From Arion vulgaris (taxonomy: Eukaryota; Mollusca; Gastropoda; Stylommatophora; Arionidae), in assembly GCA_020796225.1 (NCBI GenBank), contig CM036762.1, positions 48,501,590 to 48,565,589 on the forward strand: a stretch of DNA of 64,000 nt, read 5' to 3'. Position 1 is the stretch's first letter. Each line of letters begins with the position of its first letter. Position numbers and translations under genes: made by a program. Shown piece by piece: positions 28,200 through 38,237 of the stretch. Under the pieces are notes generated by a model. That model was not told the DNA's origin. It saw nothing but the letters and a program-made list of their open reading frames with translations, and did not search any database.

Positions 28200-29392
28200 A
28201 TCTATAAAGAGGTCATCTATATTGCGATATTCATAACCCTGAGAAACGAGCGCAACTGGCGCTTGGTCTGAATAGAGAATCCTTTTCCCGATGGATTAAA
28301 CAGGACACAAAGTGCACTAATGTCAAGCAAGGACGGAAAAGAACAATTGACGACTTTGACATAGATGTCATAAGACAGGAGCTCTTGAAAATGTTTGCGA
28401 CAAATCAACTTGTTACTCTCAGGAAACTGAAATTAAAACTGCAATCAGATTGCAGCATAGACATTTCTAAAAGTACTCTATGAAAAATTGTAAGAGCCGC
28501 CGGCTTCACCTTCAGAAAAACTATAGGCGGCAGGAATATTATTTGTGAAAAGCCACATTTAATTGCTGCCCGAAGTAAATACCTGGGGCAGATCCGTGAG
28601 CGGCGGAGGCAAGGCTATGATATTGTATATTTGGACGAATCCTGGGTCAATGCTCACCACACCAATGCTAAAGAATGGCAATCAGTAGACGGTGAACAGA
28701 AAAGAAAAATACCAAGCAGCAAAGGCCAGCGTATTATACTAACACATGCAGGAAGTAGTGAAGAAGGTCTTGTCCATGACGCTGGACTTATTTTCCAATC
28801 AAAAGTACCGACGGTAGGGACTACCACACAGAAATGAATGGACATATTTTCAGGCACTGGATGGAGAAAGATCTACTTCCAATTCTAAACAGACCATCAT
28901 GCTTGGTAATGGATAATGCATCCTATCACAACGCAGTATCAGCGGAAGACAAAGTACCAACTGCATCAAATACAAAAGATCAAATTAGGACTTGGCTTGC
29001 TAAGGAAAATGTCAGCTTCGATGATACATATTTGAAACCCGAGTTGTTGCACCTGGTGAGGATGACAAATAAGACAAAGGTGTTTCATATTGACAAAATC
29101 ATTGCGGAATACGGCCACACGTCTTTGCGACTACCTCCATATCATGCTCAATCCGATAGAGCTTGTCTGGGCTAAAGTAAAAGGGCAAGTTGCCGAACAG
29201 AACAGGACGTTTAAAATGTGTGATGTTGAAGTTCTGACACGTGAGTCCTTCTCAATGATAGACATGCAGTTCTGGAAGAAGTGTGTTGAACATGTGCTCC
29301 GAGAGGAAGACGAGTACTGGCACCGAGATGGATTACAATTTGTCCAGCCAGTAACAATTATCAACCTCATGGAATCGTCAGATTCGGGATGA
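28200..29392 (+). pseudogene. Tc1/mariner-superfamily transposase, DD82E-like, frameshifted
   Basis: Frame 1 (about 28250-28800): 'RAQLALGLNRESFSRWIKQD' (helix-turn-helix region), then 'VYLDESWVNAHHT' with the first catalytic Asp at 28634-28636. Frame 2 (28834-29140): 'MNGHIFRHWMEKDLLP' and 'LVMDNASYHN' with the second Asp at 28912-28914. Frame 3 (to 29392): 'LNPIELVWAKVKG' with the Glu at 29159-29161. Correcting the second frame break by two bases leaves 82 residues between the second Asp and the Glu, far more than the usual 34-41. The lineage with this long spacing has been described as DD82E (from memory). Lesions: in-frame stop near 28480, indels near 28805 and 29145. No start codon or terminal inverted repeats were located, so element ends are unknown. 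Confidence 0.85.
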
Positions 29393-30180
29393 TACAAATC
29401 ATATTTTGTTTACAGACTGAGAAATAGCAACGTATACATTTCCATATCCAAATGCGTCTACCATCATACAATTTGTGGTGAAGTTAAGACACCCTGGGGT
29501 CTAATGGTGACCGAAGAGGAGGACTAACTGTTGCATATTGTATCCAAGTTCACGATTGCACATAAAGGGCAACACACTTAATTACTTGACCTATCAAGTT
29601 AATATGGAGATACACCTATGAATAGAATTGACATGGACAAATTCTAGGGATACTGTAAAATCTAAAATTTGAGCCCCCGTATTTGCAATTGTCATAAAAG
29701 ATCAAAGGAATTCGCCGATGGGCAAAATCCGTAGCATCTATGGACTACTGGTTAGCTTTATTTTAGCGTCATGGATATTCTAAGGCTGCATGCAAAAATC
29801 ACTGAGATCCAACAGGTAGTTTTCGAGAAAATCAATTTCAAACGTGCTCACGAATTAATGGACAGACTATAACTTGTCTCTGATCATTTTTGTAATATAT
29901 TTTCAAACGCTATTTTGTCACAGTCAGACTAGTAAGAGGTTACAATTGTTATTTTAATTTTAATTCCATCGCACGGAAAGATCAATGTACCGCTTAACAT
30001 AGTTTAACAGTATCAATGTACCGCTTAACCTGGTTTAACTGGTCTTTGTGATCTGATAACCCTTACAGCTGACTAGTTTATCCGTGCACATTTGACGACT
30101 TTCATTTCGTTTTATGGCGTCATACGAACATAACAAACATATAACATATGATGATGTTCGGTACGAGGGACGAGCAAAAG
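29393..30180. other. Unrecognised; may hold the 3' flank of the transposon
   Basis: A short direct repeat, 'tcaatgtaccgcttaac', occurs at about 29982 and 30012. No terminal repeat matching the upstream side of the transposase was found by eye. Confidence 0.4.
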
Positions 30181-30184
30181 AACA

Positions 30185-30672
30185 TTGATGAAGGTATACG
30201 TGATGAAGGTATATGTGATGAAGGTATACGTGATGAAGGTATACGTGATGAAGGTATATGTGATGAAGGCATACGTGATGAAGGTATATGTGATGAAGGT
30301 ATACGTGATGAAGGTATATGTGATGGAGGTATACGTGATGAAGGTATACTTGGTGGAGGTATACGTGATGGAGGTATTCGTGATGAAGGTATACATGATG
30401 AAGGTATACGTGATGAAAGTATACTTGGTGGAGGTATACTTGATGAAGGTATACGTGATAGAGGTATACGTGATGAAGGTGTACGTGATGAAGGTATACG
30501 TGATGGAGGTGTACGTGATGGAGATATACGTGACGGAGGTGTACGTGATGGAGGTATACGTGATGGAGGTGTACGTGATGGAGGTGTTCGTGATGGAGGT
30601 GTACGTGAAGGAGGTGTTCGTGATGGAGGTATACGTGATGGAGGTGAACGTGATAGAGGTGTACGTGATGGA
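30185..30672. repeat. 15-bp tandem array, about 32 copies
   Basis: Unit 'gatgaaggtatacgt' (variants ggaggt, gtacgt). Because the unit is five codons, long frames are open on both strands (for example 'GIRDE' repeats of 177 aa, 'SRIPS' repeats of 189 aa). No start context, partner or codon bias favours any as a gene. Units grade from 'gatgaaggtata' on the left to 'gatggaggtgta' on the right, a sign of local block expansion. Confidence 0.95.
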
Positions 30673-30844
30673 TGGTTGTAGATTAACAAGAGAATAAAAG
30701 ACTATTTGAAAGAATAAAAGTTAAAAGTACGGCGTCTGGGAGAAAGTTGAAAAGGAATCAATAGAAATTGTGTGAGCTAATAACGAAATATGGACAATAA
30801 AATAGAGAAATGATGGTGAAAATAGAGAAGAGTTAGATGATGAT

Positions 30845-31325
30845 GAAAGATGGAAGAATGAGATGAGACAGAGAAGAGAAGAATGAGATGAGAAGAGGAA
30901 AGAATGAGATGAGAAGAACGAAGAATGAGATGACAAGAGGAAAGAATGAGATGAGAAGAGGGAAGAATGAGATGACAAGAGGGAAGAATGAGATGACAAG
31001 AGGGAAGAATGAGATGACAAGAGGGAAGAATGAGAAGACAAAAGGGAAGAATGAAATGACAAGAGGGAAGAATGAGATGAGAAGAGGGAAGAATGAGATG
31101 AGAAGAGAGAAGAATGAGATGACAAGAGGAAAGAATGAGATGATAAGATGGAAGAATTAGAAGATAAGAGGGAAGAATGAGAAGACAAGAGGGAAGAATG
31201 AGAAAATAAGATGAAAGAATGAGTTGACAAGAGGGAAGAATGAGAAGATAAGATGAAAGAATGAGTTGATAAGAGGGAAGAATGAGATGACAAAGAGGGA
31301 AGAATGAGATGAGAAGAATAAAGGA
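30845..31325. repeat. 21-bp purine-only tandem array, about 22 copies
   Basis: Unit 'gagatgacaagagggaagaat'. The strand is almost all purine for 480 bp. Seven-codon periodicity gives the 90-aa 'KNEMTRG' frame and the 218-aa opposite 'SSHSSLL' frame; both are treated as artefacts. Confidence 0.95.
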
Positions 31326-31779
31326 AGAAGAAAGTGAGATCAAGATTAAATGTAGGATTGGTAATTAAATCATACATGTATAGGAGAACAAGTCAATTAA
31401 CGAAAGAAAAGGAGGAAATGTTTGGAAGAAGTGAAGTGAGAACTGGTAAAACAATAAGAGGAGTGAACAAAAAAAATATAGGAAGGACGGGAACTAGACA
31501 GAAGATTGATGATCAAAGAATGAAAAGGAATTAAATTTTAAACAATAAAAAATCTACAACAAGATGAGTATGAAGAGAAGGGCGTATGAGTAATAGATAG
31601 ATGGGATAACAGCAAGGATAGAAACATGATGATGGGTTGGAGGGGTAATGCCAGGAAGATGGAAGAATAGATAGAACTGAAAGATGGGACAATAGAAGTA
31701 GTAGAATCATAAGGGAGAATTAGTGGCGCAAAATATAATGTGGTGAATTATGATAGGTGTAGCCTTTTGTTTAAAGGGG
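31326..31779. other. Purine-rich spacer
   Basis: A/G-rich, grading out of the 21-bp array with 'gatggaag' and 'gatgggat' words. No gene seen. Confidence 0.5.
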
Positions 31780-31934
31780 AACAAGAAAGTAGTAATAGTA
31801 GTAGAAATAGTAGTAGTAGTAGAAGTAGTAGTAGAAGAAGAAGTAGTAGTAGTAGTAGTAGTAGGGTGGTGGTGGTGGTGGTAGTAGTAGTATTAGTGGT
31901 GGTAGTATTAGTAGTGGTGGTAGTAGTAGTAGTG

Positions 31935-31971
<37 letters not shown>

Positions 31972-32139
31972 CAGTGGTGATGGTAGTAGTAGCGGTGGTA
32001 GTAGTAGTTGTGGAGTAGTAATAGTTGTCGTAGTAGTGGAAGCAGTGGTAGTACTTCTAATAGTATAAGTTGTAGCAGCAGCAGTAGTATTAGTAGTAGA
32101 TTAGTAATAGTTGTAGCAGCAGTGGTCGTTTAAAAATGA

Positions 32140-32181
<42 letters not shown>

Positions 32182-32220
32182 CGGTAGCAGTAGTGTTCGC
32201 CGTAGTAGTAATGGTGGTGT
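31780..32220. repeat. (TAG)n / (GTG)n trinucleotide tract
   Basis: Interrupted TAG/GTA/GTG trinucleotides at 31785-32060 and 32135-32215. The poly-Val and poly-Ser frames are products of this. Confidence 0.95.
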
Positions 32221-32251
32221 TGCTGCCAGGAGTAGTATTGATAGTTATTTT

Positions 32252-32455
32252 TCCGATCCAGAAGCATTTGAGCTTTTCAGCTCTTCGGCTCGGAGCCATG
32301 GGCATCGTAAGCCTTCGGTTTGGTGCCACGAACACCGTAAATCTGGAGAATCTGTGACTTTTCTGCCAGCCTGTGGAATTGAACTGCACTCACAGAGGGT
32401 ATGCCACCCGTCGTCCAACGCGCTACGAACACGCTGGACAGGTGGGCATATTAAT
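32252..32455 (-). mobile_element. SINE-B copy inside the trinucleotide tract
   Basis: 3' end 'ccgatccagaagcatttgag' at left and head 'ccaacgcgctacgaacacgc' at right. TAG repeats lie on both sides (to 32215 and from 32475). Confidence 0.9.
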
Positions 32456-32474
32456 AGGGATAGATACATAAACA

Positions 32475-32483
32475 ATAGTAGAT

Positions 32484-32514
<31 letters not shown>

Positions 32515-32560
32515 CAGCAGTAAGTGCAGCAGCAGCAGTAGCAGTAGAATAGTAGTAGCT
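32475..32560. repeat. (TAG)n / (CAG)n tract, right part
   Basis: 'agtagtagtagtagtag' grading into 'cagcagcag'. Continuation of the tract left of SINE-B. Confidence 0.93.
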
Positions 32561-32989
32561 ACATATTTGGGATGATCACAAGTAATAAATTTGACCGAGT
32601 TTGGAGAAAAGCACAGATAACACAAAAAATGAGGACACAAGATCGTATTGTGATTTGTGCCACTAAATTCATTGTGTGTTGAAAACTGTGTACGCTGTCA
32701 TCAATCTCTCCTGGAGGAATCCAATATTCATCGATTTCTAGAAATAACATCGGTCCGTGAAAAATAAGTGTATAATTTTTTCCTGAGAATATCGGATGTC
32801 GATGTTAGCTGAAGTTGAGACCTGTCTGAAGTTTGTGGAACAATTCAAGGACACAAACAAAGCAATGGTATAAGTTACAACAATATACTGTTTGTAATAT
32901 AGAATAAATCTGATTGCAAATAAATACAATGAAATAATTACACATATAAGTTTAAATAAAGAGAATGAAACTCAGTCTCATATACACTT
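32561..32989. other. No feature recognised
   Basis: Single-copy AT-rich DNA; two 63-aa minus-strand ORFs lack known motifs. Confidence 0.45.
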
Positions 32990-33243
32990 CTGCTTCTTCT
33001 TCTTCTAACGCTACATATTGACTTATTAAACCACTCTCTGGAATTTGTATGTAATCTGACCATATAGCGATTGTACGCTGTGTTAGATATTGCGCCTACA
33101 AGTAGGCCATCATATCTGATTTCTGCGATGTTTTTTATTTACTAGAGTAGCCCCTACCACAGTCGCTTCTTTAGACATGTCTTGTAGGTCGCAGTGTTAC
33201 TATACTGTGCTCCCCTTGCGAGTCTCGGCAACACACAGGTGAA
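32990..33243 (-). mobile_element. SINE-C copy
   Basis: Full length: tail 'ttcttcttctaacgctacat' to head 'cgagtctcggcaacacacag'. Lies 130 bp from an opposite-facing copy at 33372-33640. Confidence 0.88.
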
Positions 33244-33371
33244 CATACAATATATATATCATTGAATTCAAAGAGACGATTATATGTTTTGTGTCTGTTG
33301 TAAATCTCTGAGGTATGATACGACGGATGGTTAGAAAGTAATGTACGACATCGGTTGTCTCAGTGAATAAT

Positions 33372-33640
33372 TACGATAAAAGCGTGATCGCCAGTACGTT
33401 GCCGGGGTTCGAACGGGAAGCAAAGAATAGTAGCTCTGCGACCTACAATGCATGTCGTAAGAAGCAGCTGGAGTAGGGTCTAGGAAGCTGCCTAGTAAAT
33501 AAAAACGTCGTAGAAATCGGATATGCTGGCCTACTTGTAGGAGTATAACTGGCGTACAATCGGACTTAGACTCAGATAACATACACATCACAAAGAGTTA
33601 TTTTCACAAATGGTCAATATAGAGCGTTTGAAGAAGAAGT
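33372..33640 (+). mobile_element. SINE-C copy, inverted relative to 32990-33243
   Basis: From 'gttgccggggttcgaacggg' through 'catgtcgtaagaagcagctg' to the tail 'tcacaaagagttattttcac' and 'gaagaagaag'. The pair could fold into a hairpin of about 240 bp arms. Confidence 0.88.
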
Positions 33641-33802
33641 CAGGATAAAATTTGCATGTTATTTATTTTATTTATTAATATTACTTTATTTTGTTTTATT
33701 GCACTCAACATAAGACTCCCGCGCCTCCACAGTCAGTAAGATGCGCCCCAAAGTATAAAACTTTGTACATCACTAATTTCATAGTTTTCTATCATCCTTG
33801 TT

Positions 33803-34008
33803 GCCCACCTGCCCAGCATGTTTGTAGCGCATTGGACGACGGGTGACAATCTCCCTGTAAGTGCGGGTTCAATTCCGCGGGCTAGCAAAAAAACCACAGG
33901 TTCTCCAGATTCACGGTGTTCATGGCAACGAACAGAAGGGTTACGATGTCCATGTCAACGAGCCGAATAGCTCAAAGCTCAAGTGCTTCTGGATCCAAAA
34001 ACAAAAAC
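33803..34008 (+). mobile_element. SINE-B copy
   Basis: 'gcccacctgcccagcatgtt' to 'gctcaagtgcttctggatcc' with an 'aaaaac' tail. 'ccttgtt' occurs on both flanks (a weak 7-bp duplication). Confidence 0.88.
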
Positions 34009-34249
34009 AAGACACCCTTGTTAGTCAATGTAGAATCTGTGCTGCTTATACAAGAGTAGCCAAGAGTAACACACGACATGAAGCAATAATCTCAGTGTAA
34101 TGAGATTGCTGACTTTCTTGCAAACAATGCCCCGACTCAAGCTGACAGAAGTATGGTCCTAGCTGTTATCATCAATGCGGTACGCTGTCATTTATGTGAG
34201 ATGGGCGAGTCTCAGACATTTGGAACGAGTGAAAGAATTAGTAGTTAAC

Positions 34250-34515
34250 TCGCCCGAGTGGTTACCGGGGCCCAAATTTGGGGTATAAAGAATAGAACCA
34301 CTGTTACCTGCCACGCATGTCGTAAGAGGCGACTAAGGAGTTTTGGCTGAAATCGGATGCATGTGTCCTAAGCGTGTAGAAGTCTATGCGTTTAGGGGCC
34401 TATCAAACCAATCTGCAACGTATACACGTTCTTGGCAAAGATCAAACATATCACAAAGAGTGATTAAAATTGGTCTTAAAGAACGAACGCAAAGAAGAAG
34501 AAGAAGAGTAGTTAA
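34250..34515 (+). mobile_element. SINE-D copy, full length
   Basis: Head 'cgcccgagtggttaccgggg' (the start resembles a class II tRNA 5' end, 'gagtggtta'), core 'catgtcgtaagaggcgact', middle 'caacgtatacacgttcttgg', tail 'atcacaaagagtgattaaaa', ending (AAG)n. A B box is not obvious. Use as the D reference. Confidence 0.88.
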
Positions 34516-34690
34516 GTTTGGACATGCCAGACAGTGTCGTCTTCGTGGTAGAGAGAGAAGATATACTAATCAACTTCTCATGGGTACGGTGAGCAAATGG
34601 ACTTTAGGATGGCTGCTGCACCGGAGGACAGAGCATACATGGGAATTTCTAATGTACCATGACGTTGATCGCGTAACATAACATAACTAA
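34516..34690 (+). mobile_element. RNase-H-type LINE 3' end, (ATAAC)n-tailed family, copy 3
   Basis: Open frame 'ARQCRLRGRERRYTNQLLMG', 'TVSKWTLGWLLHRRTEHTWE', ending with 'cgcgtaacataacataac'. The pattern LRGRER..N..L.GT..K.TL..LL.RRTEH.W parallels the C-terminus of the 40-kb LINE. Confidence 0.82.
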
Positions 34691-35190
34691 TCCTTCGCTT
34701 TTTGATGCAGTAAAATGGTAAAAAAAAAAACTCACACCAACCCCTATGAGACCGGGAATCACAAACCAGTGACAAGTTGTTCCAGCAACTCATCTAACAT
34801 GCAACCAAGATAACTTTTGCTAAAACTAGATGACCTCACATCCATTAAAGCTTCTTAGAAACAAAATGTCGACCTGTCAATATTTTAGACAGGGACACCG
34901 GACGTCGAATGTTGTATGACGCAAGTTTGCTAAAGTTCTTTGCCGTTTAAACAAAGAATGTCTCTTTTGTCAAACTTGATATCATGTGTGTACCGACTGA
35001 CGTACATTTCTCTTGTTTCTTCGTCATAATTAAGCTTTTGATTATACGCTTCATTTATATAAAACGGTGCGTGGGCACTTTTATATCCTAATGTTATGTC
35101 ACATGTCACAATGTGGGAAGACCAGAATGACATATATTAACGACATATTGTTCGTCTCCATGGTAACATATATAATATCATAGTAGTTCA
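34691..35190. other. No feature recognised
   Basis: Single-copy DNA with a 67-aa and a 71-aa minus-strand ORF of no known similarity. Confidence 0.45.
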
Positions 35191-35194
35191 ATAA

Positions 35195-35726
35195 GTGGGC
35201 GTGTCTAGCATAATCGGTAGTGAGCTCCATCACAACCCAAGCGTACTTGGTTCAAACTCCGCGGCAGGCAGTTTGAAAGCAAATTAGATTCCGTGAGATT
35301 TTTACGAGAGCTAAAATTAGACCCCACCGTTCAGAAAGCGATGGCAAAGTCTTCTTCTTCTCTTCCACCATTTAATTCTTTATGGAAGTGTTGGGAGGGG
35401 TGGCGTAGTGATCTTGTGTGTGCTTGTTTTAAGGCACTTTGTAAGCTGATATTCATGTTCGTAAGGCTGTTCTTGATGCCGTCAATCCATCTTTTGCGTG
35501 GTCTTCCTCTTGCTTTGTACTCATTATACTTTTTCTGTGTGGCTCTCTGTGGTAGGCGATACCAGGGCATTCTTGTCAGGTGTTCAAACCATTTAATCTG
35601 TTTTTCTTTTATGAATTGCATGACTGGTTTCACATCCATGGCAAAGTACTGAAATTATAAGTGGTGCCTAGAAAATCAACGAAGCGTTTACTGTGGTTGA
35701 TGACTACGTCCTGTAAAGGATATGAC
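35195..35726 (+). mobile_element. SINE-J copy 2, split by a LINE
   Basis: Left part (to 35350): tRNA-like head 'gggcgtgtctagcataatcg', B box 'ggttcaaactcc', body 'gcggcaggcagtttgaaagc'. Right part (from 35638): 'aagtggtgcctagaaaatca' to 'gtcctgtaaaggatatgac'. Joined, they match 14785-15020. Confidence 0.88.
35351..35637 (-). mobile_element. LINE 3' fragment (family f) inside SINE-J, 10-bp target-site duplication
   Basis: The minus strand is open: 'VKPVMQFIKEKQIKWFEHLT', 'RATQKKYNEYKARGRPRKRW', 'IDGIKNSLTNMNISL'. The 3' tail is an AAG repeat (35351-35362). The exact direct repeat 'atggcaaagt' is at 35341-35350 and 35638-35647. Close relative at 46190-46580. Confidence 0.93.
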
Positions 35727-35903
35727 AAAACACGTAATCACAAAGTACTGTAGTTTTACAAATTACAAAAACAATGACAAAATACAGCAACGTTTCGACC
35801 AACAAAGCCTTTATCAAGTAAACGTTTTTGTAATTGTAAAATTACAGTACTTTGTGATTACGTGTTTTGCCAATCAAATAGTTTTACTGCAGTCTCCTCT
35901 ATA
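35727..35903. mobile_element. Element M copy 1, long inverted repeats
   Basis: Left arm 35727-35772 ('aaaacacgtaatcacaaagt' onward) and right arm 35825-35869 are inverted copies matching at about 44 of 46 positions. Between them is 'agcaacgtttcgacc', and after the right arm 'agttttactgcagt'. It begins exactly where SINE-J ends. Superfamily unknown. Confidence 0.85.
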
Positions 35904-36144
35904 AAGGATGTGCCACGATTTTCATTCAGTCCAGCAAGACACGGCATGTTTAATCAATCATGTGCCGTCTCCTCATCGAAGGTTGACTTTAAAGGCTCTC
36001 CAACAAGTTTTGTCCTTGCTCTGACAGTATAATATGCCCAACTATTGCCTGTACGCATCCTGATCTTTTCATTTCCAATCGTATATGCTTTCTTCTTGCT
36101 CTCCTGTCTTTCTTACAACATGTTTTTATTAAAGTGTCATGTCT
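35904..36144. other. No feature recognised
   Basis: Short single-copy spacer. The 61-aa minus-strand ORF has no known motif. Confidence 0.4.
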
Positions 36145-36285
36145 CTTTGATTTCTTATTCTTCGAACACTGCATATCGATCCTTTGTTAAACCACTCTTT
36201 GTGATTTGTATGTGATCAGAGCTTAAGAGCTATTCTATGTTGTGCCAGTTATGCACCTAAAAGTAGGCAGCACATCCGATTTATG
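36145..36285 (-). mobile_element. SINE-C 3' fragment
   Basis: 'ttcttattcttcgaacactg' to 'gtaggcagcacatccgattt'. Breaks off at about 36285, where a LINE fragment begins. Confidence 0.8.
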
Positions 36286-36405
36286 TGTGTTTTCATACTC
36301 AGTGACTCCATGAGCATGATTCGTAAAGTCGAATCAGGAATGGTAAGACGCAACTGGTTGGTATTTACTAGTACAGACAAGGATCAGAGAAATCACCTTC
36401 ATTTT
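36286..36405 (+). mobile_element. RNase H domain fragment of a LINE, family 2
   Basis: Reads 'FILSDSMSMIRKVESGMVRR', matching 'FLSDSMSMLRKIETGWARR' at 60815-60875. The SDS aspartate is the third acidic residue of an RNase H active site. Only about 40 codons remain. Confidence 0.65.
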
Positions 36406-36407
36406 TG

Positions 36408-36520
36408 TTAGGTCTGACACTGATAGCACAGAGCTAGTAAGAAAACTGTGTTGAACATTGCTCTCTTGGTGTCCATAGTTACGTGCTTGTTTTTCTGTAT
36501 TGGAAACAAAGTCTGCTTAT
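36408..36520. repeat. Shared segment N, copy 1
   Basis: 'ggtctgacactgatagca' and a diverged following part ('attgctctc', 'catagttacgtgcttgttt') recur at 62337-62440. Nature unknown. Confidence 0.55.
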
Positions 36521-36754
36521 AATACGCTACTAGCCATTTTGTGTTGGTACTACATAATGTCGGAGTAAAAAATATTTCTTAAATGTTTTGCCTTGTTAGC
36601 CAGACAAATCTGTTTTTTGTACGCACCACGAGGAGATGAAGCAAAACCTTGATCAGTTAGTTTTCTAACCCTGACTCCTGTATACAGAGCACGAACGGTC
36701 ACTGCGTGGCGTAGATTAAATTAATCCAAACGAATCATGACATAATACGTCCTG

Positions 36755-36773
36755 CACTTGTTTACGTCGCTCC

Positions 36774-36814
<41 letters not shown>

Positions 36815-37235
36815 ACGTCCTTTCTTTTTCGTATTCTCTCTCTCTATATCTCTCTCTTTCTATGCCCCTTATTATTGCTGTATCTCTCTGTCTCTCTTAT
36901 TCTTTCACTCTGTACCTTGTCCTTCTACAATGTCTTTCTTTTTTTTTCTGTCTCTCTCATTCCTTCCATCTTATTTCTGTCGCTATTCCTAACCACCCAC
37001 TCGCTATCTCACTCCCTTTCTGTCTATGTATTCCTCCCTCCTCTTCTGTCTAACTTCCTCCGGTCCCTTTGTCTTTATTCCTCTCTTTGTCTGTCTCTCG
37101 TCCCTCCCTCTGTATCTCCCTCTAACTATCACTCTCATTCACTTCCGCATTTTTTCTGTCCCCTCCCCCCACCGTTCTTTCTCTCTCACTCTCACCCTCC
37201 CTCTCTCTTTCTCTCCATTATTTGAATTTCTCTCG
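36755..37235. repeat. Pyrimidine-rich (CT)n tract
   Basis: Pure (CT)n at 36775-36810, then irregular CTCT/CCCTC sequence. The 155-aa leucine/serine-rich frame is a composition artefact. Confidence 0.9.
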
Positions 37236-37475
37236 CTCCACTCTTGTTTAACATATTTCACCATTTGTGCCGTATTGGGTCAGCGTATATTTTTACTTAA
37301 TTAAAACAAGAAACAAAACAGTTCTCATACTATGTAGTACAATAGGGTATACAGTGCTAAGCCCCATATTTTTCTGTGATCACTATCACACGATGAGCCA
37401 TATTATCTTCAAAACCAACAGTTGCTTATATTTTTTATTGGGACTTGTATTCCACTGATGCTGAATCGATCTAAG
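37236..37475. other. No feature recognised
   Basis: AT-rich single-copy DNA. Confidence 0.4.
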
Positions 37476-37562
37476 AGTCACTTACTGTCAAAACTGAAGA
37501 TTGAACCTAAACCACACAACTAGAAAGCAAATGGACTTATCACTATGCTATCGCTACTCTAG
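37476..37562 (-). other. tRNA-like sequence
   Basis: The minus strand reads 'gagtagcgatagcatagtga' then 'taggttcaatcttc', spaced like A and B boxes. Likely a SINE head; no body found. Confidence 0.4.
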
Positions 37563-37740
37563 ATCATATTAAGAAACAATAAGCCAAATGGTTCGGAAAT
37601 GTAAAACGATTATCAGCTAACAGTACCCCACAACGAGGACTATGTATAATATTCAGAAGAAATGGTTTCAAAATTAAAAGACACTCATGCAAACGAAGGA
37701 GTGCAGAAATATCAGAAGCGGTAATAACCATCATATTCGA
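37563..37740 (+). mobile_element. LINE 3' fragment (family f), decayed
   Basis: 'LDHIKKQ.AKWFGNVKRLSA' and 'NSTPQRGLCIIFRRN' correspond to the '(K)QRMKWFGHL.RM....PQRA' segment. One stop; the end is lost against the 61-bp array. Confidence 0.6.
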
Positions 37741-37782
37741 GACGCACTCGGTGACATTTGCCCGTATTCTCTGTAAACGCTG

Positions 37783-38237
37783 ACGATGCAGTACATAACA
37801 GGAGCAGAGAAATGCAAATTAAGTACCACAATGTGTGTTGACGCTGTAGGGCATAACATGAGCAGAGAAAGTACAAACCAAAGGCACCACAACGTGTTCT
37901 GACGCTGTAGGGCATAGCAGAAGCAGAGAAAGTACAAACCAAACGCACCACAATGTGTGCTGACGCTGTAGGGCATAGCAGAAGCAGAGAAAGTACAAAC
38001 CAAACGCACCACAATGTGTGTTGACGCTGTAGGGCATAACATGAGCAGAGAAATTACAAACCAAAGGCACCACAACGTGTTCTGACGCTGCGGTGCATAG
38101 CAGAAGCAGAGAAAGTACAAACCAAACGCACCACAATGTGTGCTGACGCTGTAGGGCATATCAGGACCAGAGAAAGTACAAACAAAGGCACTACAATGTG
38201 TATTGACAGTGACGCTGTAGGGCATAACAGAAGCAGA
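37783..38237. repeat. 61-bp tandem array, about 7.5 copies
   Basis: Landmark 'gacgctgtagggcata' at 37840, 37901, 37962 and onward every 61 bp, then 'gcagagaaagtacaaacca'. Two subtypes alternate ('acgcaccacaatgtgtg' and 'ggcaccacaacgtgttc'), suggesting a 122-bp or larger higher-order unit. 61 is not a multiple of three, so the 100-176 aa minus-strand frames shift register between units. Confidence 0.93.

Noticed and set aside
28080..29570. Terminal inverted repeats for the DD82E-like element
   Set aside because: I compared both flanks by eye and found no convincing inverted pair or TA duplication, so no ends are claimed.
30120..30697. ORFs of 94-189 aa on both strands with five-residue repeats (resembling a structural or antifreeze-like protein)
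   Set aside because: The 15-bp unit keeps frames open on both strands at once; no feature favours one frame as a gene.
30721..31377. 218-aa Ser/Leu/His repeat ORF on the minus strand
   Set aside because: By-product of the 21-bp purine array; the opposite strand and another frame are also open.
31740..32018. 92-aa poly-Ser/poly-Val ORF
   Set aside because: Translation of a (TAG)n/(GTG)n tract.
36758..37225. 155-aa Leu/Ser-rich ORF resembling a membrane protein
   Set aside because: CT-rich low-complexity DNA codes Leu and Ser in most frames; hydrophobicity is compositional.
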